In this document: positions 1-8,131 of the stretch, piece by piece
How the letters are laid out: each line of letters begins with the position of its first letter
Numbering within the stretch: the stretch's first letter is position 1
Source: JBFXAF01 sp050178915
Lineage (GTDB): Bacteria; Pseudomonadota; Alphaproteobacteria; Rhizobiales; Rhizobiaceae
NCBI GenBank assembly: GCA_050178915.1
Contig: JBFXFO010000132.1
Location: 1-11,437 of the forward strand
Direction: 5' to 3'
Length of the DNA stretch: 11,437 nucleotides
Notes under the pieces: generated by a model
Seen by the model: the letters and a program-made list of their open reading frames with translations, nothing else
Told to the model about the DNA's origin: nothing
Database searches by the model: none
Program-made: the position numbers and the translations under genes

Positions 1-1
1 G

Positions 2-856
2 GCGGTTGTCGAGAGGGCGCACCGCATGGGCATCGAGTCCAACCTGATCGCCAATCAGTCGATCGCGCTGGGGACGTCCGAGGTGACGCCGCTGGAGCTG
101 ACCGCGGCCTATGTTCCGCTCGCCAATGGCGGCTACAGGCCAGACGTGCATTTCGTCGAACGCGTGACCACCGTCGCGGGCGCGGTGCTCTATGAGCGCC
201 AGCCGGGCAAGATGAAACGCGTGCTCGAACCGCGCGTCGTCGGCATGATGAACTCGATGATGCGCGCCACGCTGATCGAAGGAACCGCCCGCAAGGCAGC
301 CTTCGCCTGGCCGGCAGCGGGCAAGACGGGCACCAGCCAGGCATCACGCGATGCATGGTTCGTCGGCTACACAGCCAATCTCACGACCGGCGTCTGGTTC
401 GGCAATGACGATGGCAAGCCGACGAAGAACCTGACCGGCGGTTCGCTGCCGGCGATCGCCTGGCATGATTTCATGGTCGCCGCGCATGAGGGCGTGGCGG
501 TGGCCGACCTGCCCGGCGAATATGATGGTACGGCGCACGTGCAGGACGAGCCTGTCGCCATCGACGAGCCGGTGGCGGCAGTGGAGCCTGAGCCTCTGAT
601 CGAGATGGGCGGGCGTGGCGGCGTGACGGTTGCGCCGGCGGCGAAGCCGAAGAAGCCCATGTCCGACGCCGGCAAGCGACCGCTGGCCGAGACCGCAAAG
701 AAGCGCGACGTTCAGCCGGCGGCCAAACCGGCGCGCGCCGTGGCTCCCGCCGGAGCCAAGAAGGTCGATGACTTCACCGCTTCGATCCCGCGGCCGAAAG
801 CCGATGTCGGCGGGGGCAAGCGCACCTCCATCGTGGACGTGATCAACGGCGGATAG
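2..856 (+). CDS. Penicillin-binding protein 1A-type peptidoglycan synthase, C-terminal part (5' end outside window)
   Basis: This is the C-terminal 284 residues of a bifunctional class A penicillin-binding protein, an inner-membrane enzyme that polymerises and cross-links peptidoglycan in the periplasm. The reading frame is open to the left edge, so the glycosyltransferase domain and the SxxK and SxN transpeptidase motifs lie outside. The third active-site motif, KTGTS, is encoded at 323-337 and is followed by the family-typical segments DAWFVGYT and VWFGNDDG. From about 530 onward comes a roughly 110-residue tail rich in Pro, Ala, Lys and Glu. It is probably disordered and ends in a small SIVDVINGG block. 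The gene converges on the antiporter gene, 55 bp away, with no good terminator between them. The symbol could be mrcA or ponA, and I leave it open because naming differs between species. The family is secure; the exact PBP1 subclass is less so. Confidence 0.93.
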   Translation, partial: AVVERAHRMGIESNLIANQSIALGTSEVTPLELTAAYVPLANGGYRPDVHFVERVTTVAGAVLYERQPGKMKRVLEPRVVGMMNSMMRATLIEGTARKAAFAWPAAGKTGTSQASRDAWFVGYTANLTTGVWFGNDDGKPTKNLTGGSLPAIAWHDFMVAAHEGVAVADLPGEYDGTAHVQDEPVAIDEPVAAVEPEPLIEMGGRGGVTVAPAAKPKKPMSDAGKRPLAETAKKRDVQPAAKPARAVAPAGAKKVDDFTASIPRPKADVGGGKRTSIVDVINGG

Positions 857-911
857 CGTGCCCGCGGATAGCATGCCGGCCCCTGTCGGGAGGCGACGCG
901 CTTGAAAGCGC

Positions 912-2846
912 CTAGTCCGGCCGCGCCGGCGGGTCCGACTTCCCGCCCTCAGCCGGAGGCGCGGGATCGGCGATGGCTGACGCCTCGACCGCCGCTTCCG
1001 CCGGCTGGATTTCCGTCACCTCCGCCACGACAGGCTCGGCCGGCAGTTCCGCCGCGACCGTAGCCGACGGCTCCGGCGCGCCGGCGACCGGCATGGCGGC
1101 TTCGCTTTCCAGCACCATGTCGGAGATGCCGCGCGCGATCTCGCGCTCGCCCATGATCACGGTGTCGGCGCCAAGCGACTTGAGATGCTCCACCTCGGCG
1201 TCGAAGTGCGCGCGGGCGATCACCACGATGTCGGTATTGGCAGCCTTGGCACGCTGGATCGTCAGACCGGCTTCGAACGCATTCGGAATGGCGAGGATCA
1301 ACCGGCGCGCGCCGGCCGGGTTGGCCGCTGCGAACACTTCCGAGCTGGCGGCGTTGCCGACGACCACCTCGATGTTGTCGGCGTGCAGCGCCGCCACCGT
1401 CTTGTCGGCGTCCTCGATGACGAGGAAGGGCAGGCCGGCCTGCTGCAGCGACTTTCCGATGAGGCTGCCGACGCGGCCATAGCCGATGAGGATGGTGTGA
1501 CCGGTAAGGCGCGTCGGCACCAGGTCGCTTTCCGCATCGACGGCCACGGCCGGTGCGGCTGAAGCGGACGCCTCGGCCGGCGATCCGGCCAGCGGCGGAC
1601 GTGGCGCCTTGTGAAGCTTGCGCTCGAACCATGGCTTGGCGCGATCCACGCCTGCGAAGACAAGCGGATTGATCAGGATGGAAAGGATCGCTGTGGCGAG
1701 GATGAGGTCGCGCCCCTCCTCCGGCAGCAGGCCGAGATCGACGCCCATTTCGGCGAGGATGAAGGAAAACTCGCCGATCTGCGCCAGGCTGGCCGAGATG
1801 ACCAGCGCAGTGCTGACCGGATGCTTGAAGGCGAGCACGATGAGGAAGGCGGCCACCGACTTGCCGATGACGACGATGACCACCGCTGCGAGAATCGGCC
1901 AGGTGTTCTCGATCAGGCTCGCCGGCTGGAACAGCATGCCGACGGAAACGAAGAACAGCACCGAGAATGCATCGCGGAAGGGGAGCGACTCCTCGGCGGC
2001 CTGATGGCTGAGCTCGGATTCGCTCATGATCATGCCGGCAAAGAAGGCGCCGAGCGCCAGCGACACGCCGAACAGCTTTGCCGCGCCGAAGGCGACGCCG
2101 AGTGCAATCGCCAGCACCGACAGCCGGAAGAGTTCACGCGAGCCGGTGTGGGCGACGTAATGCAGCACCCACGGAATGATGCGGCGGCCGACCACCAGCA
2201 TCACGACGACGAAGGCGACGACCTTGAGCAGCGTGATGCCGAGCACGCCCCAGAGGCCGCCATCGACATCGACCAGCCCGAACAGGTCGTTGCCATGGTC
2301 GGTCGCTGGCTCCGCGCCGCCGAGCAGACCGGCGATTGCGGGAAGCACGACCAGCGCAATGACCATCGCGAGGTCTTCGACAATGAGCCAGCCGACGGCG
2401 ATGCGCCCGCGCTCGGTGTCGAGCATGCGCCGCTCCTGCATGGCGCGCAGCAGCACCACCGTGGATGCGACCGACAGCGCCAGGCCGAAAACGAGGCCGG
2501 CGCCGAGCGACCATCCAAGCATCCATGACAACAGCACTCCCAGCGCGGTCGCGACCGCGATCTGCACCACCGCACCGGGCACCGCAATGGCGCGGACGGA
2601 GAGGAGGTCCTTGAGCGAGAAGTGCAGGCCGACGCCGAACATCAGCAGGATCACGCCGAGTTCGGCGAGTTCGAGAGCCAGCTTGGAATCGGCAACAAAG
2701 CCGGGCGTGTAGGGGCCGACGATCACGCCGGCGACGAGATAACCTACGAGCGGCGGTATCCTGAAACGATTGGCGAGAGCACCGAAGACGAAGGCAAGCC
2801 CCAGACCTGCAACAAGTGTGGCAATGAGGGGCGTGTCATGCGGCAT
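912..2846 (-). CDS. KefB/YbaL-type monovalent cation:proton antiporter (CPA2) with RCK/TrkA-N domain
   Basis: This 644-residue inner-membrane protein probably exchanges K+ or Na+ for protons. Residues 1 to about 400 form the Na+/H+-exchanger domain, with around a dozen hydrophobic segments. The blocks LGVILLMFGVGLHFSLKDLL (64-83) and GWLIVEDLAMVIALVVLP (152-169) are typical of the YbaL/RosB branch, and the VED acidic residue D158 is a likely ion-binding position. Residues about 449-570 are an RCK/TrkA-N domain with the nucleotide-binding motif GYGRVGSLIG (455-464), implying gating by NAD(H) or another ligand. The last ~60 residues are Ala/Pro/Glu-rich low complexity, with no visible TrkA-C domain. 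The ATG at 2846 is preceded on the minus strand by AGAAGG (2854-2859), 7 nt away. The neighbouring genes do not reveal the transported ion. Glutathione-gated Kef activity is possible, but no KefF/KefG-type partner is seen here. Confidence 0.92.
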   Translation of the reverse strand: MPHDTPLIATLVAGLGLAFVFGALANRFRIPPLVGYLVAGVIVGPYTPGFVADSKLALELAELGVILLMFGVGLHFSLKDLLSVRAIAVPGAVVQIAVATALGVLLSWMLGWSLGAGLVFGLALSVASTVVLLRAMQERRMLDTERGRIAVGWLIVEDLAMVIALVVLPAIAGLLGGAEPATDHGNDLFGLVDVDGGLWGVLGITLLKVVAFVVVMLVVGRRIIPWVLHYVAHTGSRELFRLSVLAIALGVAFGAAKLFGVSLALGAFFAGMIMSESELSHQAAEESLPFRDAFSVLFFVSVGMLFQPASLIENTWPILAAVVIVVIGKSVAAFLIVLAFKHPVSTALVISASLAQIGEFSFILAEMGVDLGLLPEEGRDLILATAILSILINPLVFAGVDRAKPWFERKLHKAPRPPLAGSPAEASASAAPAVAVDAESDLVPTRLTGHTILIGYGRVGSLIGKSLQQAGLPFLVIEDADKTVAALHADNIEVVVGNAASSEVFAAANPAGARRLILAIPNAFEAGLTIQRAKAANTDIVVIARAHFDAEVEHLKSLGADTVIMGEREIARGISDMVLESEAAMPVAGAPEPSATVAAELPAEPVVAEVTEIQPAEAAVEASAIADPAPPAEGGKSDPPARPD

Positions 2847-2910
2847 AGGCGCGCCTTCTGTCCGATGGCTTCGTTCTCAGGATCCTGGATCGGTGGGGAG
2901 TACCCATACC

Positions 2911-2939
2911 GATATGTTCGTTCGTCAGCATCCGCGCAA
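2911..2939 (-). promoter_or_regulatory. Weak candidate promoter for the cation:proton antiporter gene
   Basis: On the minus strand TTGCGC (2934-2939) is separated by 17 nt from CATATC (2911-2916). This would give a leader of about 55-60 nt before the antiporter ATG. Both hexamers deviate from consensus, so this is only a candidate. The terminator at 2975-3000 makes read-through from the upstream minus-strand gene unlikely, so the antiporter should need a promoter in this gap. A 10-bp palindrome CAGGATCCTG (2878-2887) lies downstream of it; its meaning is unknown. Confidence 0.25.
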
Positions 2940-2974
2940 GCCTCGCCTCAAACAAATTCCGACGTCGAGACGAC

Positions 2975-3000
2975 AAAAGGACGGGCTTGCCCGTCCTTTT
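2975..3000 (-). terminator. Symmetric intrinsic terminator after the host-attachment-family gene
   Basis: A perfect inverted repeat AAAAGGACGGGC (2975-2986) and GCCCGTCCTTTT (2989-3000) flanks a TT centre, so a CTTG tetraloop is likely. It starts 27 nt past the stop of the minus-strand gene at 3028. The stem is GC-rich and ends in T4 on both strands, so it could also work on the plus strand, although no plus-strand gene lies immediately before it. It separates the host-attachment-family gene from the antiporter gene downstream. Confidence 0.85.
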
Positions 3001-3027
3001 AAGGTCAGCAATGAGGTCCTTTCGCGG

Positions 3028-3480
3028 TCAGGCCGCCTGCTGCAGGATCTTCTCGATCTCGTAGACCGGGTGATTGGTCAGCGTCTTCGGAACCTCGCCC
3101 GTGACGCGCCGCTCGACCTCCTTGTGCAGCTGCTTGCGCAGCGCGCCAAGCACCAGCGGCGGCGCCACGAGGATCAGCTTCTCGAAGTCGCCACGTTGCG
3201 CCATCTTGTAGAGACGCTCGGCCATCTCCTCGGCGAAGCGCTCTTTCGCCATGCGGTGCCAGTCAGTGTCATCGACCGCGCTGCGATGCGCGCCGGGCCC
3301 GTCGGGCATCCGGCCAGGCCTGTCGGTGCCCTGTTCGCGTGTCGGCGGATTGTCCTGCTCGATCTCGCGGACAACCTCCAGATTCGGATACTGACGGTCG
3401 CCCTCGTTCCGCAGAATGAGGCCCTTTTCGCCGTCGGCGACAAGCACCCACACGTCATGTTCGAGATCGATTCCGTGCAT
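3028..3480 (-). CDS. Host attachment (Host_attach) family protein
   Basis: This 150-residue protein looks like the Host_attach family, named for a proposed role in bacterial attachment to host cells; the biochemical activity is unknown to me. Visible family features are an N-terminal strand VWVLVADGEKGLILRN (10-25), a charged middle stretch with GAHRSAVDDTDWHRMAKERFAEE (63-85), and the central strand-helix FEKLILVAPPLVLGALRKQL (99-118). It ends in a helix NHPVYEIEKILQQA. There is no signal peptide or membrane segment, so it appears cytosolic, which sits oddly with a direct adhesin role. The frame stays open upstream to 3618, but the ATG at 3480 fits the family length and has a perfect AAGGAG 6 nt before it. 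It is transcribed divergently from the cys operon across a 254-bp region and has its own terminator. Confidence 0.85.
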   Translation of the reverse strand: MHGIDLEHDVWVLVADGEKGLILRNEGDRQYPNLEVVREIEQDNPPTREQGTDRPGRMPDGPGAHRSAVDDTDWHRMAKERFAEEMAERLYKMAQRGDFEKLILVAPPLVLGALRKQLHKEVERRVTGEVPKTLTNHPVYEIEKILQQAA

Positions 3481-3486
3481 GGCGAA

Positions 3487-3492
3487 CTCCTT
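3487..3492 (-). promoter_or_regulatory. Shine-Dalgarno site fixing the host-attachment gene start
   Basis: The minus-strand hexamer AAGGAG lies exactly 6 nt before the ATG at 3480. It supports this start over the longer open frame, whose extra N-terminal residues do not resemble the family. Confidence 0.8.
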
Positions 3493-3592
3493 GGAACTGT
3501 GGCTGTTTATCTGTTGCGGCGAAGCCATTCCGGGGTGGCGGCAGCCGCTTTCGACAACGCCGGCATGCGGCGCGGGTTCCTGTGGCGTCCCG

Positions 3593-3611
3593 TCTCCTGC
3601 GGGAGATTTTT
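3593..3611 (+). terminator. Terminator-like hairpin in the cysG leader region (possible attenuator)
   Basis: TCTCC (3593-3597), loop TGCG and GGAGA (3602-3606) form a short stem followed at once by five T (3607-3611), about 123 nt before the cysG ATG. An overlapping alternative stem, TCCCG/CGGGA, uses part of the same bases. The form is that of a weak intrinsic terminator on the plus strand. On the minus strand no T-run follows. No plus-strand gene ends just before it, so it might attenuate a cys transcript that begins further upstream, or stop antisense transcription. A five-pair stem can also arise by chance in GC-rich DNA. Confidence 0.4.
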
Positions 3612-3615
3612 CTGC

Positions 3616-3630
3616 CAAAAGACACTTTTG
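3616..3630. promoter_or_regulatory. Perfect palindrome CAAAAG-ACA-CTTTTG upstream of cysG, candidate operator
   Basis: This 15-bp site has two exact 6-bp half-sites around a 3-bp spacer, inside an unusually AT-rich patch (about 3607-3645) of a GC-rich intergenic region. It lies 104 bp before cysG and 135 bp before the divergent host-attachment gene, a plausible place for a dimeric regulator. The regulator cannot be named from the sequence. Downstream, TTGGAT (3677-3682) and GACAAT (3699-3704) with a 16-nt spacer are a very weak candidate cysG promoter. Confidence 0.4.
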
Positions 3631-3734
3631 CGGAAAACGGATTTCGGGCCGCGCATGGCGGCGCGAGCCGATTGCTTTGGATTCAAGGGCTTCGCAGCGA
3701 CAATGCCGTCAGCCATCAGGACTGCCTTCAAGCC

Positions 3735-5183
3735 ATGAGTGCGCCTCAGAAACTGAACGCCTTCCCCGTCTTCATGCGGGTGGAAGGCAAGACCGTGCTG
3801 ATCGTCGGCGGCGGCGAGGAAGCTCTGGCGAAGGCGCGTCTGCTCGGCCAGTCGAGGGCGCGGCTCGTCATCGTCTCCGACGCTCCGGACCGCGCGTTGC
3901 GCGACTGGGCTGCCGGCAATGGCGCAGAGCTGGTCGAGGCGGCTTATGAAGCCGCCATGCTCGACGGCAAGGTGCTTGTCTTTGCCGCCAGCGGGGACGA
4001 AACGCTCGACCGCCGCATCGCAGACGATGCCAGGGCGGCGGGCGTGCCGGTCAATGCCGTCGACCGCCCCGACTGCTGCGATTTCTACACGCCTGCCATC
4101 GTCAACCGCGCGCCGGTCACCGTCGCGATCGGTACGGAGGGGGCAGGGCCGGTGCTGGCGCAGATGATCCGCGGCCGCATCGACCGGCTGCTGTCACCGT
4201 CGCTCGGACGGCTTGCCTCGCTGGCCGCAGGCTTTCGAGATGCTGCGGAGAAGCTCATCCCGAAAGGCAGCGCCCGCCGCGCCTTCTGGAACGACTTCTT
4301 CACCGGTGCGCCGGCGCGCGCGATGGAGGTCGGCCGCTTTGACGAGGCTGAACGCGCCGCGGCGCAACTGCTGGAGCGCGGTCGCGACGTGCGCGGCCAC
4401 ATCGCGCTGGTCGGCGCCGGCCCCGGTGCCGAGGATTTGCTGACACTGCGCGCGCAGCGCCTGCTGATGCAGGCCGACGCCATCGTCTACGACGCGCTGG
4501 TGCCGGAGGCGCTGGTCGCCATGGGCCGCCGCGACGCCGAACGCATTCCCGTCGGCAAGCGCAAGGGCTGCCATTCGAAGAGTCAGGCAGAGATCAACAC
4601 GCTGCTGGTCGAGCTCGGCCGCGCCGGCCGGCAGGTGGTGCGGCTGAAATCGGGAGACCCGCTGGTGTTCGGACGCGCCGGCGAAGAGATGGCGGCGCTG
4701 CGCGATGCCGGCATCTCCTATGAGGTCGTGCCCGGCGTCACCTCGGCGCTCGCCGCCGCTGCCGATTTCGAACTGCCGCTGACGCTGCGCGGCGTGACCT
4801 CTTCCATGGTGTTCACCACCGGCCACGACCTGCAGGGCGGCACGCTGCCCGACTGGGGCAAGCTCGCCATCGCGGGCGCCACCGTCGCCGTCTACATGGG
4901 CCGCTCGGTCGCGGCCGATGTCGCAGGCCGCCTGATCGACGCCGGCCTGTCGCCGGACACGGCGGTCGCGGTGGTGGAAAACGCCAGCCTCACCGGCCGG
5001 CGCCTGTTCCACGGCACGCTCGCCGACCTGCCTTCGCTGGAGCAGCGCGACGACCTCGCCGGACCGGTGATGACGATCATCGGCGATGCGGTCGCCGGCG
5101 CCAATTTCGCCCGCTCCGAACCGCTCGCGGCGCAGCAGCCCGCCCGGCATTCGCCGCAGAACACGCAAGGCATCGACGCATGA
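3735..5183 (+). CDS. cysG: Siroheme synthase CysG (precorrin-2 dehydrogenase/ferrochelatase plus uroporphyrinogen-III C-methyltransferase)
   Basis: This 482-residue trifunctional cytosolic enzyme converts uroporphyrinogen III to siroheme, the cofactor of the sulfite reductase encoded downstream. Residues about 10-120 form the NAD-dependent dehydrogenase/chelatase half, with the Rossmann motif VLIVGGGEEALAKARLL (21-37) and NAVDRPDCCDF (107-117), whose Asp110 probably matches the catalytic Asp of the E. coli enzyme. A dimerisation/linker region follows. Residues about 220-455 are the SAM-dependent methyltransferase, with VGAGPGAEDLLTLRA (226-240), GDPLVFGRAGEE (307-318) and VVPGVTSA (331-338). 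The length is close to the 457-residue E. coli CysG. The frame is open back to a GTG at 3582, but the ATG at 3735 gives the expected N-terminus. Its ribosome-binding site is poor: AGGA ends about 13 nt upstream. The 3' end overlaps the next gene by ATGA, implying coupled translation. Confidence 0.95.
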   Translation: MSAPQKLNAFPVFMRVEGKTVLIVGGGEEALAKARLLGQSRARLVIVSDAPDRALRDWAAGNGAELVEAAYEAAMLDGKVLVFAASGDETLDRRIADDARAAGVPVNAVDRPDCCDFYTPAIVNRAPVTVAIGTEGAGPVLAQMIRGRIDRLLSPSLGRLASLAAGFRDAAEKLIPKGSARRAFWNDFFTGAPARAMEVGRFDEAERAAAQLLERGRDVRGHIALVGAGPGAEDLLTLRAQRLLMQADAIVYDALVPEALVAMGRRDAERIPVGKRKGCHSKSQAEINTLLVELGRAGRQVVRLKSGDPLVFGRAGEEMAALRDAGISYEVVPGVTSALAAAADFELPLTLRGVTSSMVFTTGHDLQGGTLPDWGKLAIAGATVAVYMGRSVAADVAGRLIDAGLSPDTAVAVVENASLTGRRLFHGTLADLPSLEQRDDLAGPVMTIIGDAVAGANFARSEPLAAQQPARHSPQNTQGIDA

Positions 5184-5503
5184 AGATCCTGACCGCCAAC
5201 CGCCTCACCGACGGCGAAGCCGTCTGGTACTCGGCCTCCGAGGGCTGGTCGGAATCGATCGAGGGCGCGGAGCTCGCCGAAGGCCAGGCCGGCGAGGACC
5301 GGCTCGAGGCCATCGGCAAGGCCGCCTACCGCAACAACGAGGTGGTCGACGTCAATCTGATCGACGTGCAGCTGGTCGGCGGCAAGATCCAGCCACAGCG
5401 CCTGCGCGAGGTCATCCGCGCCGCCGGCCCGACCAACCGCACCGATCTGGGCAAGCAGGCCCGCCCGCCCATGCCGGTCTCCGGCGACGGCGCCGGCATC
5501 TGA
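5180..5503 (+). CDS. DUF2849 domain protein of the sulfite reductase operon
   Basis: This 107-residue soluble protein belongs to the uncharacterised DUF2849 family. It starts MKILTANRLTDGEAVWYSASEGW and contains RNNEVVDVNLIDVQLVGGKIQPQRLRE. There are no cysteines, signal peptide or membrane segments, so it is unlikely to carry metal through Cys ligands. It overlaps cysG by 4 nt (ATGA) and sits 49 nt before cysI. As I recall, the family is found mainly between siroheme synthase and sulfite reductase genes in alphaproteobacteria. A role in assembling, stabilising or supplying electrons to CysI is therefore a reasonable inference but is not demonstrated. AAGG at 5167-5170, 9 nt before the ATG, can serve as ribosome-binding site. 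The family call is from recognition of the sequence and position. Confidence 0.85.
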   Translation: MKILTANRLTDGEAVWYSASEGWSESIEGAELAEGQAGEDRLEAIGKAAYRNNEVVDVNLIDVQLVGGKIQPQRLREVIRAAGPTNRTDLGKQARPPMPVSGDGAGI

Positions 5504-5512
5504 GACGATTTG

Positions 5513-5531
5513 CCGGCGCTGCCATCGCCGG
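5513..5531 (+). other. Intercistronic hairpin between the DUF2849 gene and cysI
   Basis: CCGGCG (5513-5518), loop CTGCCAT and CGCCGG (5526-5531) form a 6-bp GC stem, ending 21 nt before the cysI ATG. No T-run follows, so it is not an intrinsic terminator. It might block mRNA decay or tune translation of cysI. Chance occurrence in GC-rich DNA is also possible. Confidence 0.35.
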
Positions 5532-5552
5532 TGGAATGAGAAAGAGTTCGCC

Positions 5553-7197
<1,645 letters not shown>

Positions 7198-7223
<26 letters not shown>

Positions 7224-7962
7224 TACGGCTGCGAACGAGGCCGATATCGCGACCGCTCACGCAGCGCGGCTGGAAGCGCTCCATGGCGGGCTCGACCCGC
7301 GCGGCGTCATCGAGCAGGCGCTGGCGCACGAATTCGGCGGCCATATCGCTGCGGTGTCGTCGTTCGGCGCGGATTCGGCTGTGCTGCTCCATCTCATCGC
7401 CACCGTCGATCGCGCCACCCCGATCATCTTCCTCGATACCGGCAAGCATTTCGGCGAGACGCTCGACTACCGCGATGCGCTGGCCGCCGATCTCGGCCTG
7501 ACCGACGTCCGCATCGTCACGCCCGAGGAGGCGGCGCTGGCGAGCATCGACCCGGACGGCACGCTGCATGCGCGCGACACGGAAGCCTGCTGCGCGGTGC
7601 GCAAGGTCGAGCCGATGGCGCGTGGCGTCGAGCCGTTCCGCGCATGGTTCACCGGGCGCAAGCGCTTCCAGGCATCGACCCGCGCGGCGCTGCCGGTGTT
7701 CGAGGCGGTCGGCCCGCGCATCCGCATCAACCCGCTCGCCTCCTGGGGCACCGCCAAGCTGGCGGCCTACATGCGCGAGCACGATCTGCGCGAGAGCCCG
7801 CTGGTGGCCTATGGCTACCTGTCGATCGGCTGCTTTCCCTGCACGCAGGCCGTCAAGCCCGGCGAGGATGCCCGCTCGGGGCGCTGGGCCGGACAGGCGA
7901 AGACCGAGTGTGGCATCCATCTGCCCGGACTCGACGCCGCGCTCGTCTCGCCGCGCGCCTGA
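7198..7962 (+). CDS. cysH: Adenylyl-sulfate (APS) reductase, [4Fe-4S] type, CysH family
   Basis: This 254-residue cytosolic enzyme reduces activated sulfate to sulfite using thioredoxin or glutaredoxin. The nucleotide-binding loop is SSFGADSAVLLH (54-65), followed by LDTGKHFGETL (79-89). Cysteine pairs Cys131-Cys132 (EACCAVRK) and Cys212/Cys215 (GCFPC), about 80 residues apart, are the [4Fe-4S] ligands that distinguish APS reductases from cluster-free PAPS reductases. The catalytic cysteine is Cys238 in TECGIH near the C-terminus. The substrate is therefore predicted to be APS rather than PAPS, although some cluster-bearing enzymes accept both. The frame is open further upstream, but the ATG at 7198 has an excellent AAGGAGG and yields the usual length. 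It overlaps cysI by 26 nt and is the last gene of the operon. No clear T-rich terminator follows it; the palindromes at 7973-8011 may mark the transcript end. Confidence 0.95.
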
Positions 7963-7972
7963 GGCGGGCGAG

Positions 7973-8011
7973 CGGCGCTCCGCTGGCGCCGAGTTGCCCG
8001 GCGTACGCCGG
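7973..8011. repeat. Two adjacent palindromic elements between cysH and infC
   Basis: The first is an inverted repeat CGGCGC (7973-7978) and GCGCCG (7986-7991) with a 7-nt loop. The second is a perfect 14-bp palindrome CCGGCGTACGCCGG (7998-8011). Neither is followed by a T-run. They could form the 3' structure of the cys mRNA, act as a binding site, or belong to a dispersed GC-rich intergenic repeat. No second copy was noticed in this window. Confidence 0.45.
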
Positions 8012-8043
8012 AAGCTGCGTGATTCTTCCCTGCTTCTGTGCTA

Positions 8044-8073
8044 TTGACACTGCCGCTGGACGACCGACATAGC
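8044..8073 (+). promoter_or_regulatory. Probable infC promoter
   Basis: A perfect -35 hexamer TTGACA (8044-8049) is followed after 18 nt by CATAGC (8068-8073), a weak -10 but tolerable for an alphaproteobacterial housekeeping promoter. Transcription would start near 8080, giving a leader of about 50 nt before infC. The assignment rests mainly on the consensus -35 and the position between cysH and infC. Confidence 0.55.
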
Positions 8074-8113
8074 GTCGGCCAGCGCGAAAAGCCGGCAGCA
8101 GGATCAACGATTC

Positions 8114-8131
8114 GAGGAGATCACGACCATT
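8114..8131 (+). promoter_or_regulatory. infC ribosome-binding site with ATT initiation codon
   Basis: GAGGAGA (8114-8120) stands 8 nt before an ATT at 8129-8131 that is in frame with IF-3. Between the in-frame stop at 8045 and this ATT there is no ATG, GTG or TTG. The next usable codon is a GTG at 8243, which would delete 38 conserved residues. E. coli infC starts at AUU, and IF-3 itself discriminates against that codon, giving autogenous control. The same arrangement is inferred here. Confidence 0.8.

Noticed and set aside
891..913. Possible terminator between the convergent PBP and antiporter genes (GCGCTT-GA-AAGCGC at 898-911).
   Set aside because: The full stem would need a 2-nt loop, so only about 4 pairs can form, and there is no T-run on either strand.
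1611..2528. A 305-codon plus-strand frame opposite the antiporter gene; similar long frames lie opposite dxr (8713-9846) and the LGFP-PAN gene (9843-11165).
   Set aside because: Composition is typical of antisense frames in GC-rich DNA, and the opposite strands encode convincing conserved proteins.
3507..3731. A 74-codon minus-strand frame filling the divergent region before cysG.
   Set aside because: It is rich in Arg/Lys/Ala with no recognisable domain, has no clear ribosome-binding site, and covers the leader structures. Too weak to call a gene.
3582..3734. Extended N-terminus of cysG from GTG 3582.
   Set aside because: There is no Shine-Dalgarno, the added residues are unlike CysG, and the frame would run through the hairpin and palindrome. 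ATG 3735 gives the expected protein start.
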